Below are positions 42,067-53,180 of a stretch of DNA of 64,000 bases, in pieces. The stretch is taken from assembly GCA_946892665.1 (NCBI GenBank), contig CAMPOT010000003.1, forward strand, positions 62,001 through 126,000. Direction: 5' to 3'. The stretch comes from Chryseobacterium sp. Marseille-Q5410 (GTDB lineage: Bacteria; Bacteroidota; Bacteroidia; Flavobacteriales; Weeksellaceae). The position numbers and the translations under genes are program-made. How positions within the stretch are numbered: position 1 is the stretch's first letter; every line of letters begins with the position of its first letter. The notes beneath the pieces are model-generated. The model was not told the DNA's origin and did not search any database. It worked only from the letters and a program-made list of their open reading frames with translations.

Positions 42067-44937
42067 ATGAAATATTTTTATACGCTGATGATGGCTTTCC
42101 TATTGCCTTATTTAGCCATTGCACAACAATCTGTTTCGTATTCGGTGAATCCTCCGACTTTCAACGAAACAGAATCCATTACTATCACTTTTACGGTGAA
42201 TGAAACAAATTTCGAGGTTGGCACTTCGCATGCACTTTATTTGTGGGCGTGGTCTTACGATTCGAATAATACGCAAGCCGATGCGCCAACCAACGGAACT
42301 TGGACCGCCTCGAATGCAGCTAATAAACTGACTTATGTTTCCAGTTCGGGTTCTACAGGAACGTACACGTTTACCATGAATACCGTGAAATCTTTCTTCG
42401 GAAACCGAACAAATCCGCTATCTAAAATTGGATTTCTGGTAAAAACACTTAACGGATCTGTTCAATCACAGGATATGGTCGTGAATGTTGGTAAATTTCA
42501 ATTTAATTTAACCAATCCTGCTGCCGGAAGTACCAATGTGGTAAGTTCTGGAACGGTGATTAATATTACGGGATCTGCTTCGCAGCCTGCAAATTATGTG
42601 GTGAAAGCCAACGGAAATCCTGTTTATACAAGTTCTGCGGCTTCTACCAGTTTAAATTTTCCTTACACCATAACTCAGGATGCCAATATGGAAGTGGTTG
42701 CATTCAGTACTTCAGATGGAACTGTGGTTTCTAAAACTTTCACTGTTGCTCTTGCAGTTCCAGTGCAAACGGCTGCAATCCCCGCGTATATGAAACAGGG
42801 AATTTCTTACGATCCAGCGGATCCAACTAAAGTAGGTTTAGCGCTTTACGCACCAGGAAAAGCTTTTGTAAACGTGATCGGAAGTTTTAATAATTGGACC
42901 GTAAGTGCAAATTATCTCATGAAAAGAGATACCGCAAATCCGAATCTTTATTGGATTGAAATTACAGGATTAACGCCACAACAAATTTATACATTCCAAT
43001 ATAGAACTGCGGATGGAATTAAAGTAGCCGATCCTTATTCGCCTTTGGTTTTGTCTCCTTATGATGATCAGTATATTAACCAAAATGGAATGGTTTACCC
43101 AGATCTTCCGGTTTATCCTGATGGGCAAGACTTCGAAGTTTCTGTTATTCAAACAGCAAAACCAGCTTATAATTGGACTGTAACCAATTTTGCTAAACCA
43201 GCAAAAGATAATTTAGTTATATATGAATTATTGGTAAGAGATTTTACGACTCAAAAAACGTGGCAATCACTAATTGACAAAATTTCATATTTGAAATCAC
43301 TAAAAATCAATGCGGTAGAATTAATGCCGGTAATGGAATTTGATGGGAACAGTTCTTGGGGTTACAATACTGGGTTTCATTATGCTCTGGATAAAGCTTA
43401 CGGAACTCCTGAAAAATTCAAGGAATTCATTGATTTGTGCCATCAGAATGGGATTGCAGTTATTTTAGATATCGCCTTAAACCACGCAACCGGAAGAAGC
43501 CCAATCGAAAGAATGTGGATGGTTGATCCTGATGGTGATGGTTATGGTGATCCATCAGCAGATAACCCGTATTTCAACCAAGTTGCGAAACATTCTTATA
43601 GTGTATTTAATGATTTCAACCATTCAAAAGCCGAAACAAAATATTATGTAAACCGCATTTTGGAGCAATGGATCAAAGAATATAAAATTGACGGATTCCG
43701 TTGGGATTTAACCAAAGGATTTACACAAAATTGTACTGCCGGAGACGACGCATGTACGAACGCTTACCAGCAAGATCGAGTGAATATTTTACGTGCTTAT
43801 GCGGACAATCAGTGGAGTTATGATCCTACTTCCTATGTTATTTTTGAACATTTGGGAACTGATTCGGAGGAAGCGCAATGGGCTAATTATAGAATTGCAG
43901 AGGGCAAAGGAGTGATGATGTGGGATAAGCAAACAAATCCTTACAACCAAAATACGATGGGATTTGCTGAAAACAGCAATTTCAATAGAGTGAAATACAG
44001 CGTTCATGGTTTCTCAGGACTCCGAGCAGATAGCTACGGCGAAAGTCATGATGAGGAGAGGTTGATGTACAGAAACCTGAATTTTGGAGCTTCAAACACA
44101 GGATACAGTACAAGAGATTTGAACAATGCTCTGGAAAGACAAAAAGCTTACGGAGCCGTATTCCTTACCGTTCCTGGCCCGAAAATGATTTGGCAATTCG
44201 CTGAACTTGGTTTTGATAAAAGTATTTATACTTGCGAAGACGGAATTACCGTAAACAATGAAACCGACGCAACTCCTGGCGATTGTAAATTGAGTCCGAA
44301 ACCTTCCGCTTTTGGTTTGAATTATGACACCAATGCCGCTAGAAAATCAGTCTATGATACATGGGCAAAAATTTTAGAATTAAAACTTTCGCATGATGTT
44401 TTCAGTTCCAAATCATTCACTGTAGAATCTGGGAATTTGATGCCGAGAATTTTTATTAATAATGATGCGTCTTCAAGCGCACTGAAAAATGTGGTGATTT
44501 TAGCAAATTTCACGCTTACTTCTCAAAATATCGTTCCGAATTTCCCTTACGGCGGAAACTGGTATAATTTGATGGATAATACTTCCATGGCGGTTGCAGA
44601 TCCGGCGGCGCCAATTACCATCGAACCGGGTGGCTTCAGAATTTTCGGGAATGCATCTGCTTTAGCAACCGACGAAGTTGGCGCTTCTAAAAATGAAGTT
44701 TCTTTAATTTTGACTCAAAATCCGGTAACGAACGGAAACGCTTCCATTCGCTACACCAACGCGAAAAACGGAACGCTTTTATTCTATGATTTGTCGGGAT
44801 CTTTAGTGAAAACAGTGAAGGTTTCGAAAGATAATGCTGATGAAACTATTTCTGTTAATGGTTTGAAAACAGGAATGTATTTGCTTCAGTTGAAATCTGA
44901 AAAAGGTGTTGCAGTAACGAAATTAATCGTGAAATAA
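42067..44937 (+). CDS. Secreted GH13 alpha-amylase-family glycosidase with T9SS sorting domain
   Basis: 956-residue exported starch- or glycogen-degrading enzyme. Signal peptide about 1-19 (cut after AIAQ); two N-terminal Ig/E-set-like segments (about 20-230); CBM48-like domain (about 240-350, VNVIGSFNNWTVSANYLMKRD-type); GH13 barrel about 375-790 with nucleophile Asp547 (GFRWD), acid/base Glu594 (IFEHL) and Asp662 (ESHDEER). The last 80 residues form a type IX secretion C-terminal domain (LFYDLSGSLVKTVKV, GLKTGMYLLQL, TKLIVK), predicting export to the cell surface. The frame opens upstream at 41989, but only the ATG at 42067 gives a signal peptide. Followed by a PAS-LuxR regulator on the other strand. 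Confidence 0.94.
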   Translation: MKYFYTLMMAFLLPYLAIAQQSVSYSVNPPTFNETESITITFTVNETNFEVGTSHALYLWAWSYDSNNTQADAPTNGTWTASNAANKLTYVSSSGSTGTYTFTMNTVKSFFGNRTNPLSKIGFLVKTLNGSVQSQDMVVNVGKFQFNLTNPAAGSTNVVSSGTVINITGSASQPANYVVKANGNPVYTSSAASTSLNFPYTITQDANMEVVAFSTSDGTVVSKTFTVALAVPVQTAAIPAYMKQGISYDPADPTKVGLALYAPGKAFVNVIGSFNNWTVSANYLMKRDTANPNLYWIEITGLTPQQIYTFQYRTADGIKVADPYSPLVLSPYDDQYINQNGMVYPDLPVYPDGQDFEVSVIQTAKPAYNWTVTNFAKPAKDNLVIYELLVRDFTTQKTWQSLIDKISYLKSLKINAVELMPVMEFDGNSSWGYNTGFHYALDKAYGTPEKFKEFIDLCHQNGIAVILDIALNHATGRSPIERMWMVDPDGDGYGDPSADNPYFNQVAKHSYSVFNDFNHSKAETKYYVNRILEQWIKEYKIDGFRWDLTKGFTQNCTAGDDACTNAYQQDRVNILRAYADNQWSYDPTSYVIFEHLGTDSEEAQWANYRIAEGKGVMMWDKQTNPYNQNTMGFAENSNFNRVKYSVHGFSGLRADSYGESHDEERLMYRNLNFGASNTGYSTRDLNNALERQKAYGAVFLTVPGPKMIWQFAELGFDKSIYTCEDGITVNNETDATPGDCKLSPKPSAFGLNYDTNAARKSVYDTWAKILELKLSHDVFSSKSFTVESGNLMPRIFINNDASSSALKNVVILANFTLTSQNIVPNFPYGGNWYNLMDNTSMAVADPAAPITIEPGGFRIFGNASALATDEVGASKNEVSLILTQNPVTNGNASIRYTNAKNGTLLFYDLSGSLVKTVKVSKDNADETISVNGLKTGMYLLQLKSEKGVAVTKLIVK

Positions 44938-44960
44938 AATAAAATTTTAATTAAACAAAG

Positions 44961-44993
44961 AACGGTTTGCTGAAAATGCAAGCCGTTTTTTTA
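44961..44993 (+). terminator. Rho-independent terminator of the amylase gene
   Basis: Ten-pair stem AACGGTTTGC / GCAAGCCGTT (one G-T pair) with loop TGAAAAT, followed by T7. Confidence 0.88.
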
Positions 44994-45013
44994 TTTTTAA
45001 GTAGAGATAAAAA

Positions 45014-45808
45014 CTAAATAATCGCCAATTCCAAAGCTTTTCGAATGAGTTCTTTGGAATTTTTCGCTTGAAGTTTTTTCAAAATATTTTTTCGGTGAGA
45101 TTTTACGGTATGTTCTGAAATGTTCAAGATTTGCGAGATTTCGTTTCCCGAATTACCTTTGGCAATATAATTTAATATTTCCAGTTCGCGACGGGTGAGT
45201 TTCTCAAAAATTGTTGAAACAGGTAAGAAAGCACTTTTCTCCAATTTAATTTGATGAAAATCGTTTCGGGAACCAATTCCGGAAATCAAAATTGTGTAAG
45301 GATTATGTTCCGTGATATGCTGAATATTAGTATGAATATTAATTGATTGGATAATTCTATCATCCTCGGAAAGTTGCGTGTGTAAAGCTTGGTGATGAAA
45401 CAATTCGTAATTTCCTTCGGCGGTCAGCATTCGGAAACAATAAGAAGATTTCAGTTCCAACGCCTGCGCAACACCTATTGTTTTTATGGTTTCGTAAGAT
45501 TTGCTTTCGGCCTCTACCACGAACGGAATATCTTCCGGATGAATAAGATTGATGATTTCTGAGATGTTCTGCGGATATTCTTTCAATGGATGCATTTCCA
45601 AAATATTCGGATGATGGTTGCCGATAGTGCCATTGGGAATATTGAGAACATAATAATAGTAATTGCCGGCCGCGAAGAAATCAGCGAAAATTTTTTTTAA
45701 TTTGGGAGTGTTGGTTGGCTGCATTTGTGGTGATAGGGCGCCAAATTTTACATCCCAAACTTTTTTTAAAATGTGATGGCCTTCCGAATAATCGCTTTCA
45801 TTAACCAT
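45014..45808 (-). CDS. LuxR-family transcriptional regulator with PAS-like sensor domain
   Basis: 264 residues. The N-terminal 190 residues resemble a PAS fold (IHPEDIPFVVEAESKSYETI region, as in PAS/PAC signal sensors); the C-terminal LuxR helix-turn-helix lies at about 198-260 (LTRRELEILNYIAKGNSGNEISQIL, then SEHTVKSHRKNILKKL). No receiver domain, so it probably senses a small ligand or redox state directly. It sits between the amylase gene and gapA-pfkA, all carbohydrate genes, which makes carbon control a reasonable guess. Confidence 0.9.
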   Translation of the reverse strand: MVNESDYSEGHHILKKVWDVKFGALSPQMQPTNTPKLKKIFADFFAAGNYYYYVLNIPNGTIGNHHPNILEMHPLKEYPQNISEIINLIHPEDIPFVVEAESKSYETIKTIGVAQALELKSSYCFRMLTAEGNYELFHHQALHTQLSEDDRIIQSINIHTNIQHITEHNPYTILISGIGSRNDFHQIKLEKSAFLPVSTIFEKLTRRELEILNYIAKGNSGNEISQILNISEHTVKSHRKNILKKLQAKNSKELIRKALELAII

Positions 45809-45941
45809 ATTTTTATTATTTAATGATAAATTTAATAATTTTTTTAATTAAATATCCCCCATAAGTGGGATTTTTTTTTCAAGTTTAATATGATAATTTT
45901 GCATAAACACAAATGATGTAGAAAGTATTAATTTTGAAAAC

Positions 45942-45978
45942 AAAAAAAACCTTCCAGAAAATCTGAAAGGTTTTTTTA
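45942..45978 (-). terminator. Rho-independent terminator of pfkA-gapA
   Basis: ACCTTcCAGA / TCTGaAAGGT stem, small loop, T run on the minus strand; located 16 bases after the gapA stop. Confidence 0.85.
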
Positions 45979-45993
45979 GCTTAAAATTTGCTC

Positions 45994-48037
<2,044 letters not shown>

Positions 48038-48054
48038 ACATAATAATTTCTTCA

Positions 48055-48062
48055 CAAATTTA
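48055..48062 (-). promoter_or_regulatory. Putative -7 promoter element of pfkA-gapA
   Basis: Minus-strand TAAATTTG, exact TAnnTTTG match, 17 bases before the ATG at 48037. Confidence 0.5.
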
Positions 48063-48117
48063 CGAAAACAAGTTTAAAGAATAAAGTTTTGCTTGATAAC
48101 ATTTGGTAAAAAAACAT

Positions 48118-48125
48118 TAGTTTTG
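48118..48125 (+). promoter_or_regulatory. Putative -7 promoter element of the metal-uptake locus
   Basis: TAGTTTTG, exact TAnnTTTG match followed by CAAC, four bases before the ATG at 48130. No zinc-type (Zur) palindrome was recognised nearby. Confidence 0.5.
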
Positions 48126-48129
48126 CAAC

Positions 48130-48486
48130 ATGATGATTAAAGAGCATCTGCGAAGTATTTTAGCTACTGTATTTACAGGGTTTTATCTTGTCGTGGCTTT
48201 GTTCTCTCAGAATTTTCACAATCACGGAAGTGGCGAAGTTTTCAAGGATTATCACTTCAAAAAATCGGAAAAAACATTTTCCAAAAGTTCTTTTTCAAAA
48301 AATTTCATCGACTGTCTATCATGTCATCTAATTCATGATGGACACACGCTAATCCCTGACGTTTTCGAGTTATCAACCACGAAATTAATCGATTTTCGTC
48401 AAAAGATTTTCGCCTATGTACAGAGATTTTCATCTCTGGAATTTCTAAGCATTCAGCTAAGGGGTCCGCCTGCATTTTTCATTTAA
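48130..48486 (+). CDS. Small Cys/His-containing membrane-anchored protein of a metal-uptake locus (DUF2946-like)
   Basis: 118 residues, one N-terminal membrane helix (about 9-26, ILATVFTGFYLVVALFSQ), then a region with potential metal ligands: FHNHGSG (about 29-35) and CLSCHLIHDGH (about 62-72). The C-terminus reads LRGPPAFF, reminiscent of the R-A/G-P-P end of DUF2946-type proteins found near copper or zinc genes. It directly precedes a ZnuD-like TonB receptor. A periplasmic or membrane metal handler is plausible; the family assignment is tentative. Confidence 0.7.
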   Translation: MMIKEHLRSILATVFTGFYLVVALFSQNFHNHGSGEVFKDYHFKKSEKTFSKSSFSKNFIDCLSCHLIHDGHTLIPDVFELSTTKLIDFRQKIFAYVQRFSSLEFLSIQLRGPPAFFI

Positions 48487-48576
48487 TTAATATCATTTTT
48501 CGAAAATTAAACGCTAAAGATTTGAATATTAAATCTTTACTGCTTTGCGTATTTACTTAATACTAAAATTAATTTA

Positions 48577-50958
48577 ATGAAATTTTTATTCAATTTTTTG
48601 TTGGTCTTTTTTGGACTAACAATTGTCATCGCGCAAAAGACGTTTACAGTTCAAGGGAAAATTATTGATTTTCATGATAAAATTCCTTTGAAGAACGCCA
48701 CGATCAAAATCGGAAGTCGAACCGAAACTTCAGATGAAAAGGGCAATTTTATTTTTAAGGCCATCGAAAAAGGAACTTACACCTTGCTTGCTTCACATCC
48801 GGATTGCCAAACGCTTTCTGAGGAAATTGTGGTGGATAAACATCTGGAAATTACCCTGAATTTGGAACATCATATCTCCGAAATTGAAACTGTGAAAATT
48901 CACGCCATTCATAAAAAAGAGGGATCTGTTTTGATTAAAACATTAAACAAAGAAGAAATCGAACGGAATTCCACCGAAAATCTCGGTAATCTGCTCGCCG
49001 GAATCTCCGGTGTCACTGCTTTGAAAACAGGGAATAATATTTCTAAACCTGTTATTCATGGTTTGTACGGAACGCGAGTTTCGATCATGAACAATGGTGT
49101 GAAAATGGCGGAACAGGAATGGGGAGTAGAACATGCACCGAATGTTGATGTGAATATGTTTGAACACATAGATGTAGTAAAAGGTGCATCGGCGCTGAAA
49201 TATGGCAACGAAAGTGTGGGTGGAGTGGTGATTTTGGAACCGGCAATCTCCCCAAAAAAGGACACTATTACAGGGCGAATAAAATTCTCCGGAATATCGA
49301 ACGGAAAAGGAGGAGAAGTTGCTCTAGATGTCGCTAAAACCTGGGAAAATCAATGGTTTGTAAAGTCCGGTGGATCTTATAAAAAGTTGGGCGATCAATA
49401 CATTCCGCATCATAGCTTGCAAAATACGGGAGCGGAAATTAGCTCTTTTGATTTTTCTTTGGGTAATAATTCCTTCAAGCAGGGTTTTGATGTTTTGTAC
49501 AACGGAATTCAGCAGGAATTTGGAATTTTCAAAGGAGCTCATCTTGGTGGTCCGGAAGATTTTTATAAAGCCATCAATTTGGGACAGCCTTATTTTTTGG
49601 ATGAATTCAGCTATAATATCGAAAATCCAAAGCAGGAAGTGAGCCACCATTTGGCAAAAATTTCTGCATACAAACGGTTTTATAATATCGGGAAAATCTC
49701 TTTTCAGTATAGTTTTCAGTTGAATAATAGAAAAGAATACGACATCCGAAAAGGTGATTTGAGCGAAACTCCATCGATGGATTTGCGTTTAATTACGCAT
49801 AATGCAAGCTTGACCCATCTTTTGGAGAGAGGAAAATGGAGCTTGGAAAACGGAATCTCTGTTGGTTTACAAGATAATTTTCCGAATCCGGCGACTAAAG
49901 CAAGACGGTTGATTCCGGATTATTTCCGCTACGACTCCGGAATTTTTTCTGTTTTCAAATTTCAAATCAATGATCAGCTGAATGCAGAAGCAGGTGCGAG
50001 ATACGATTTCTACCGATACGATGCTTACAAATATTACGATGCATCCGTTTGGGAAAAATATGCGAACATTTTTCCGGAATTTTTTGTAAAAGAAAGAGAT
50101 AGCCGAGTTTTGACACGTCCTATTTTAGATTATCATAATTTTTCGGGAAATGTGGGATTCAACTATCTTTTAAATAAAAATTGGAATTTCAAACTGAATT
50201 TTTCCCGAGCAGAACGAGCTCCGAATGCGGCGGAACTGTTTGCGGATGGTTTGCATCACTCTGCTGCGATTATGGAAGAAGGTGCCTTGAACATGAAAAA
50301 AGAAAGCATCTACCATTTGAATTTTTCTACCATCGCAGCAGTGGACTTTTTGAAGGGATTATCTTTCGAAATCAATCCTTATCTCATGTTTTCGGAATCA
50401 TTTATTAACCAGATCCCAACCGGGGTGAAATCTACCAACAGAGGGGTGTTTATGGTTTGGAGTTATCAGCAAATCAGAGCGAGAATTTTCGGCGTTGATG
50501 CTGATGCGGAATTGAAGTTTACCGATCAGTTGAAGTTGAATTCTTCCTTTAGTGCTTTGCGCGGTGACGATTTGGGAAATCAGGAACCATTAATTTTAAT
50601 GATGCCGACCAACTGGAGAAATTCACTGGAATGGAAATCTAAAAAAGCTGGAAATCTGTTTGTAAAGCTGGAAAACGAAACCGTCTTTCAGCAGAAAAGA
50701 TATCCAATCCGAAACCAAAATGTAGATTTCATCGAAAACGGAACTTTGGTTACCCGAGAAATTGATTACAGCTCTACACCAGCTTCGTATTCAATTTTCA
50801 ATGCGGCTGTTGGGTTTGATGTTTTAAGAAATATCAACTTCAATTTAAGAGTCAACAATATTTTTAATACCAATTACACAGAATATCTCAACAGATTGAG
50901 GTATTTCATGCCGGAGCCAGGACGAAATTTCGTGGCGACGGTTCAATTTAAATTTTAA
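48577..50958 (+). CDS. TonB-dependent outer-membrane receptor, probable metal (zinc) receptor of the ZnuD type
   Basis: 793-residue outer-membrane transporter. Signal peptide about 1-19 (cut after IAQ), carboxypeptidase-regulatory-like domain about 23-105 (KIPLKNATIKIGSRTETSDEKGNF), plug about 110-225 (NLGNLLAGISGVTALKTGN, HGLYGTRVSIMNNG), then a 22-strand barrel ending in aromatic VQFKF. The segment RAERAPNAAELFADGLHH is strikingly like the zinc-binding region of ZnuD, and the protein has many histidines in loops. With the Cys/His protein before it and a lipoprotein after it, uptake of zinc or a similar metal is inferred. Confidence 0.9.
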   Translation: MKFLFNFLLVFFGLTIVIAQKTFTVQGKIIDFHDKIPLKNATIKIGSRTETSDEKGNFIFKAIEKGTYTLLASHPDCQTLSEEIVVDKHLEITLNLEHHISEIETVKIHAIHKKEGSVLIKTLNKEEIERNSTENLGNLLAGISGVTALKTGNNISKPVIHGLYGTRVSIMNNGVKMAEQEWGVEHAPNVDVNMFEHIDVVKGASALKYGNESVGGVVILEPAISPKKDTITGRIKFSGISNGKGGEVALDVAKTWENQWFVKSGGSYKKLGDQYIPHHSLQNTGAEISSFDFSLGNNSFKQGFDVLYNGIQQEFGIFKGAHLGGPEDFYKAINLGQPYFLDEFSYNIENPKQEVSHHLAKISAYKRFYNIGKISFQYSFQLNNRKEYDIRKGDLSETPSMDLRLITHNASLTHLLERGKWSLENGISVGLQDNFPNPATKARRLIPDYFRYDSGIFSVFKFQINDQLNAEAGARYDFYRYDAYKYYDASVWEKYANIFPEFFVKERDSRVLTRPILDYHNFSGNVGFNYLLNKNWNFKLNFSRAERAPNAAELFADGLHHSAAIMEEGALNMKKESIYHLNFSTIAAVDFLKGLSFEINPYLMFSESFINQIPTGVKSTNRGVFMVWSYQQIRARIFGVDADAELKFTDQLKLNSSFSALRGDDLGNQEPLILMMPTNWRNSLEWKSKKAGNLFVKLENETVFQQKRYPIRNQNVDFIENGTLVTREIDYSSTPASYSIFNAAVGFDVLRNINFNLRVNNIFNTNYTEYLNRLRYFMPEPGRNFVATVQFKF

Positions 50959-51011
50959 GAAGAAAAGCGAATTGATTGATCAATAAGAACCTTTAACCTT
51001 TAAAAAAAAAA

Positions 51012-51572
51012 ATGAAAAATTTATATAAGACCACTTTATTGTTATTTGCAGCTTTTATCTTGTTTTCTTGTAGAAATAGCAATGAAATCCCTGAAGATAT
51101 TCATGAACACGAAGAAATCGAGAAACTGGTAATTACTGCGACCAATAAAAATAATGCGTCTGATGTTCAGGTGATCAACTATATCGGAGGTGTAGCAGAT
51201 GGATCTTTACAATTGCAACAAGGCGCAACCTACGTTGTAAAATTGGACTTCCAGGTGAAACACGATGATCACTATGAAAGTGTAAACGACGAAATTACCG
51301 AAGAAAAAGATGAACATTTCATTACTTTCCAATTCTCTGATTCAGATGTTGCCGTGAAACGTGCTTCCGACGATGTAGTAAGAACTGATGGAAACAAAGT
51401 AGGCTTAAGCACTGAATGGAAAATTAATTCGGTTTCAGAAACAGGGAAAGCCAACATCAAATTGGTGCATACTCCAACTTCTGTGAACCAAAATTATCCT
51501 ACAGCAGATAACCAACAAGGTGAAACTTCTGGTGGAGAAACCGATGTGAATGCCCTGGTAAATCTTCAATAA
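51012..51572 (+). CDS. Putative outer-membrane lipoprotein paired with the TonB receptor
   Basis: 186 residues, signal peptide with lipobox at Cys20 (ILFSCRNS), followed by an acidic His-containing stretch (EDIHEHEEIEK, about 29-39) and a predicted beta domain with DDHYESVNDEITEEKDEHF near 88-106. The pattern of an E/D/H-rich block followed by GNKVGLSTEW agrees with lipoproteins seen after zinc-type TonB receptors in other Bacteroidota, as I recall; no function has been proven. Probably a surface or periplasm-facing metal-binding partner of the receptor upstream (53 bases away). Confidence 0.75.
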   Translation: MKNLYKTTLLLFAAFILFSCRNSNEIPEDIHEHEEIEKLVITATNKNNASDVQVINYIGGVADGSLQLQQGATYVVKLDFQVKHDDHYESVNDEITEEKDEHFITFQFSDSDVAVKRASDDVVRTDGNKVGLSTEWKINSVSETGKANIKLVHTPTSVNQNYPTADNQQGETSGGETDVNALVNLQ

Positions 51573-51583
51573 AAATTTTACCG

Positions 51584-51631
51584 CCACAAATATGCGGTTA
51601 ATGCTTGGCAAGCGTGTATTTGTGGTATTTT
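51584..51631 (+). terminator. Rho-independent terminator of the metal-uptake locus
   Basis: CCACAAATA (51584-51592) / TATTTGTGG (51617-51625), nine pairs, with an inner GCTTGGCAAGC hairpin in the loop, followed by a short TATTTTC tract. Confidence 0.65.
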
Positions 51632-51719
51632 CTTTAAATAAATCATTTGCTTGATTGCAGATGATTTTTTTTAGTATTTTTTATGATTTTTTAGCGAGAA
51701 TCTTTTAATAAATTTTTAC

Positions 51720-51727
51720 TATTTTTG
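51720..51727 (+). promoter_or_regulatory. Putative -7 promoter element of tig
   Basis: TATTTTTG, exact TAnnTTTG match followed by CAA, 26 bases before the ATG at 51753. Confidence 0.6.
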
Positions 51728-51752
51728 CAACCTAAATTTTCAAAACATAACA

Positions 51753-53087
51753 ATGAACGTTACAGCGACAAACCACGATGAAGTAAGCGCGTTACTTACA
51801 GTTACATTAGATAAAGCAGATTATAAGGATAAAGTTGAAAAACAACTTATCAATTATGCAAAAAACGCACAAGTTCCAGGTTTCAGAAAGGGAAAAGTGC
51901 CATTGAGCATGGTAAGAAAACAATATGAAGCAGGAATCGCTTTTGAAGAAATTAACAAACAGGTTTCTGAAGCGCTTAACAATTATGTAAACGAAAATAA
52001 CCTAAGATTGGTTGGGCAGCCAGTTCCACAGCCGGTTGAAGAATTAAACCATAATGCTGATCAAGTTACCGTAGCTTTTGAAGTAGGGTACGAACCAGAT
52101 TTCAAAATTGATTTGGCAAAATACGAAGCACCTCACTTCAAAGTTGAAGCTTCTGATAAAGAAATCAACCAAAGCATAGAAAATATGCAAAAAAGATTTG
52201 CGGAAAAAGTAGTACAAGAAAACATCGCTGATGATTCTCAAGTAGCTTTGCAAATCAGCCAGGTTGTAGAAGAAGATGCAGAAGGAGAGCACCATCATCA
52301 CCCGAAAAATGTGGTAATCGATGCTGAGAAGAAGGAAGCTTTCAAATTGGTGAAAGATTTGAAAATGGATGGATCTGTAAAAATTTCTAAAGAAGATTTA
52401 CAGAAAAACGAAGACTTAGCAAAAGAATTGGGCTTCAGCAATGAAGAAGTTGAACATTTGCACCACGATCAACTGGAAGTTACTGTGAAAGATTTCTACG
52501 GATTGAATTTGGCAGAACTTAACCAAGAATTATTCGATAAAGTATATGGTGAAGGAACCATTAAATCTGAAGAAGAACTTAAAGAAAAAGTAAAATCTGA
52601 GCTTGACGAATATTTCCAGCAAAATGCAGATGTACATTTCGTGAACAAGATTTTGGAGCAAATCAACGAGAAAGAAGACGTGAAACTTCCTGAAACTTTC
52701 TTGGTAAAATGGTTAATGTTCAGCAACCAAAATATCCAGTCTGAGGAACAAGCAAAAGAAATCCTTGAAGCAGAAAAAAATCAATTGAAATACCAGATTT
52801 TGGAAGGTAAATTGATGAACGATAACGAAATCAAATTAGATTATAGCGATGTTTTGGCACAAGCTGAGCAGTTGGTAAGAAATCAATTGGCAATCTACGG
52901 AATTCACCATTTGGGCGATGAAGAAATTCAGAAATACGCAGTAGAAATGTTGAAAGATCAGGAGCAAGTTCGTCAGATTTCAAGTGAAGTAGGAATGGCA
53001 AAACTAAAAGATGTGATTCTGGAGAAAGCTTCTAAAAAAGAAACTAAAATCTCTCACGACGAGTTTTTGGAAGAATTGAAGAAGTAA
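51753..53087 (+). CDS. tig: Trigger factor
   Basis: Ribosome-associated chaperone and peptidyl-prolyl isomerase family member, 444 residues. The N-terminal ribosome-binding domain has the signature VPGFRKGKVP (41-50). The middle PPIase domain (about 150-250) is strongly diverged and contains two His-rich patches, His180-His183 (GEHHHHPKN) and His235, 237, 238 (EHLHHDQ), not found in E. coli TF. The C-terminal helical arms are about 255-440. It acts on nascent chains in the cytoplasm. Single gene with promoter and terminator. Confidence 0.93.
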   Translation: MNVTATNHDEVSALLTVTLDKADYKDKVEKQLINYAKNAQVPGFRKGKVPLSMVRKQYEAGIAFEEINKQVSEALNNYVNENNLRLVGQPVPQPVEELNHNADQVTVAFEVGYEPDFKIDLAKYEAPHFKVEASDKEINQSIENMQKRFAEKVVQENIADDSQVALQISQVVEEDAEGEHHHHPKNVVIDAEKKEAFKLVKDLKMDGSVKISKEDLQKNEDLAKELGFSNEEVEHLHHDQLEVTVKDFYGLNLAELNQELFDKVYGEGTIKSEEELKEKVKSELDEYFQQNADVHFVNKILEQINEKEDVKLPETFLVKWLMFSNQNIQSEEQAKEILEAEKNQLKYQILEGKLMNDNEIKLDYSDVLAQAEQLVRNQLAIYGIHHLGDEEIQKYAVEMLKDQEQVRQISSEVGMAKLKDVILEKASKKETKISHDEFLEELKK

Positions 53088-53110
53088 TTTCCATCAAAAT
53101 AAACAAAGAA

Positions 53111-53140
53111 AACCGCCTCATTTACTGAAGCGGTTTTTTT
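53111..53140 (+). terminator. Rho-independent terminator of tig
   Basis: AACCGCcTCA / TGAaGCGGTT stem with loop TTTAC, followed by T7. Confidence 0.88.
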
Positions 53141-53180
53141 GTGTTTTAATTTTTAAATATAACGCTGGATTTGTTGAAGT

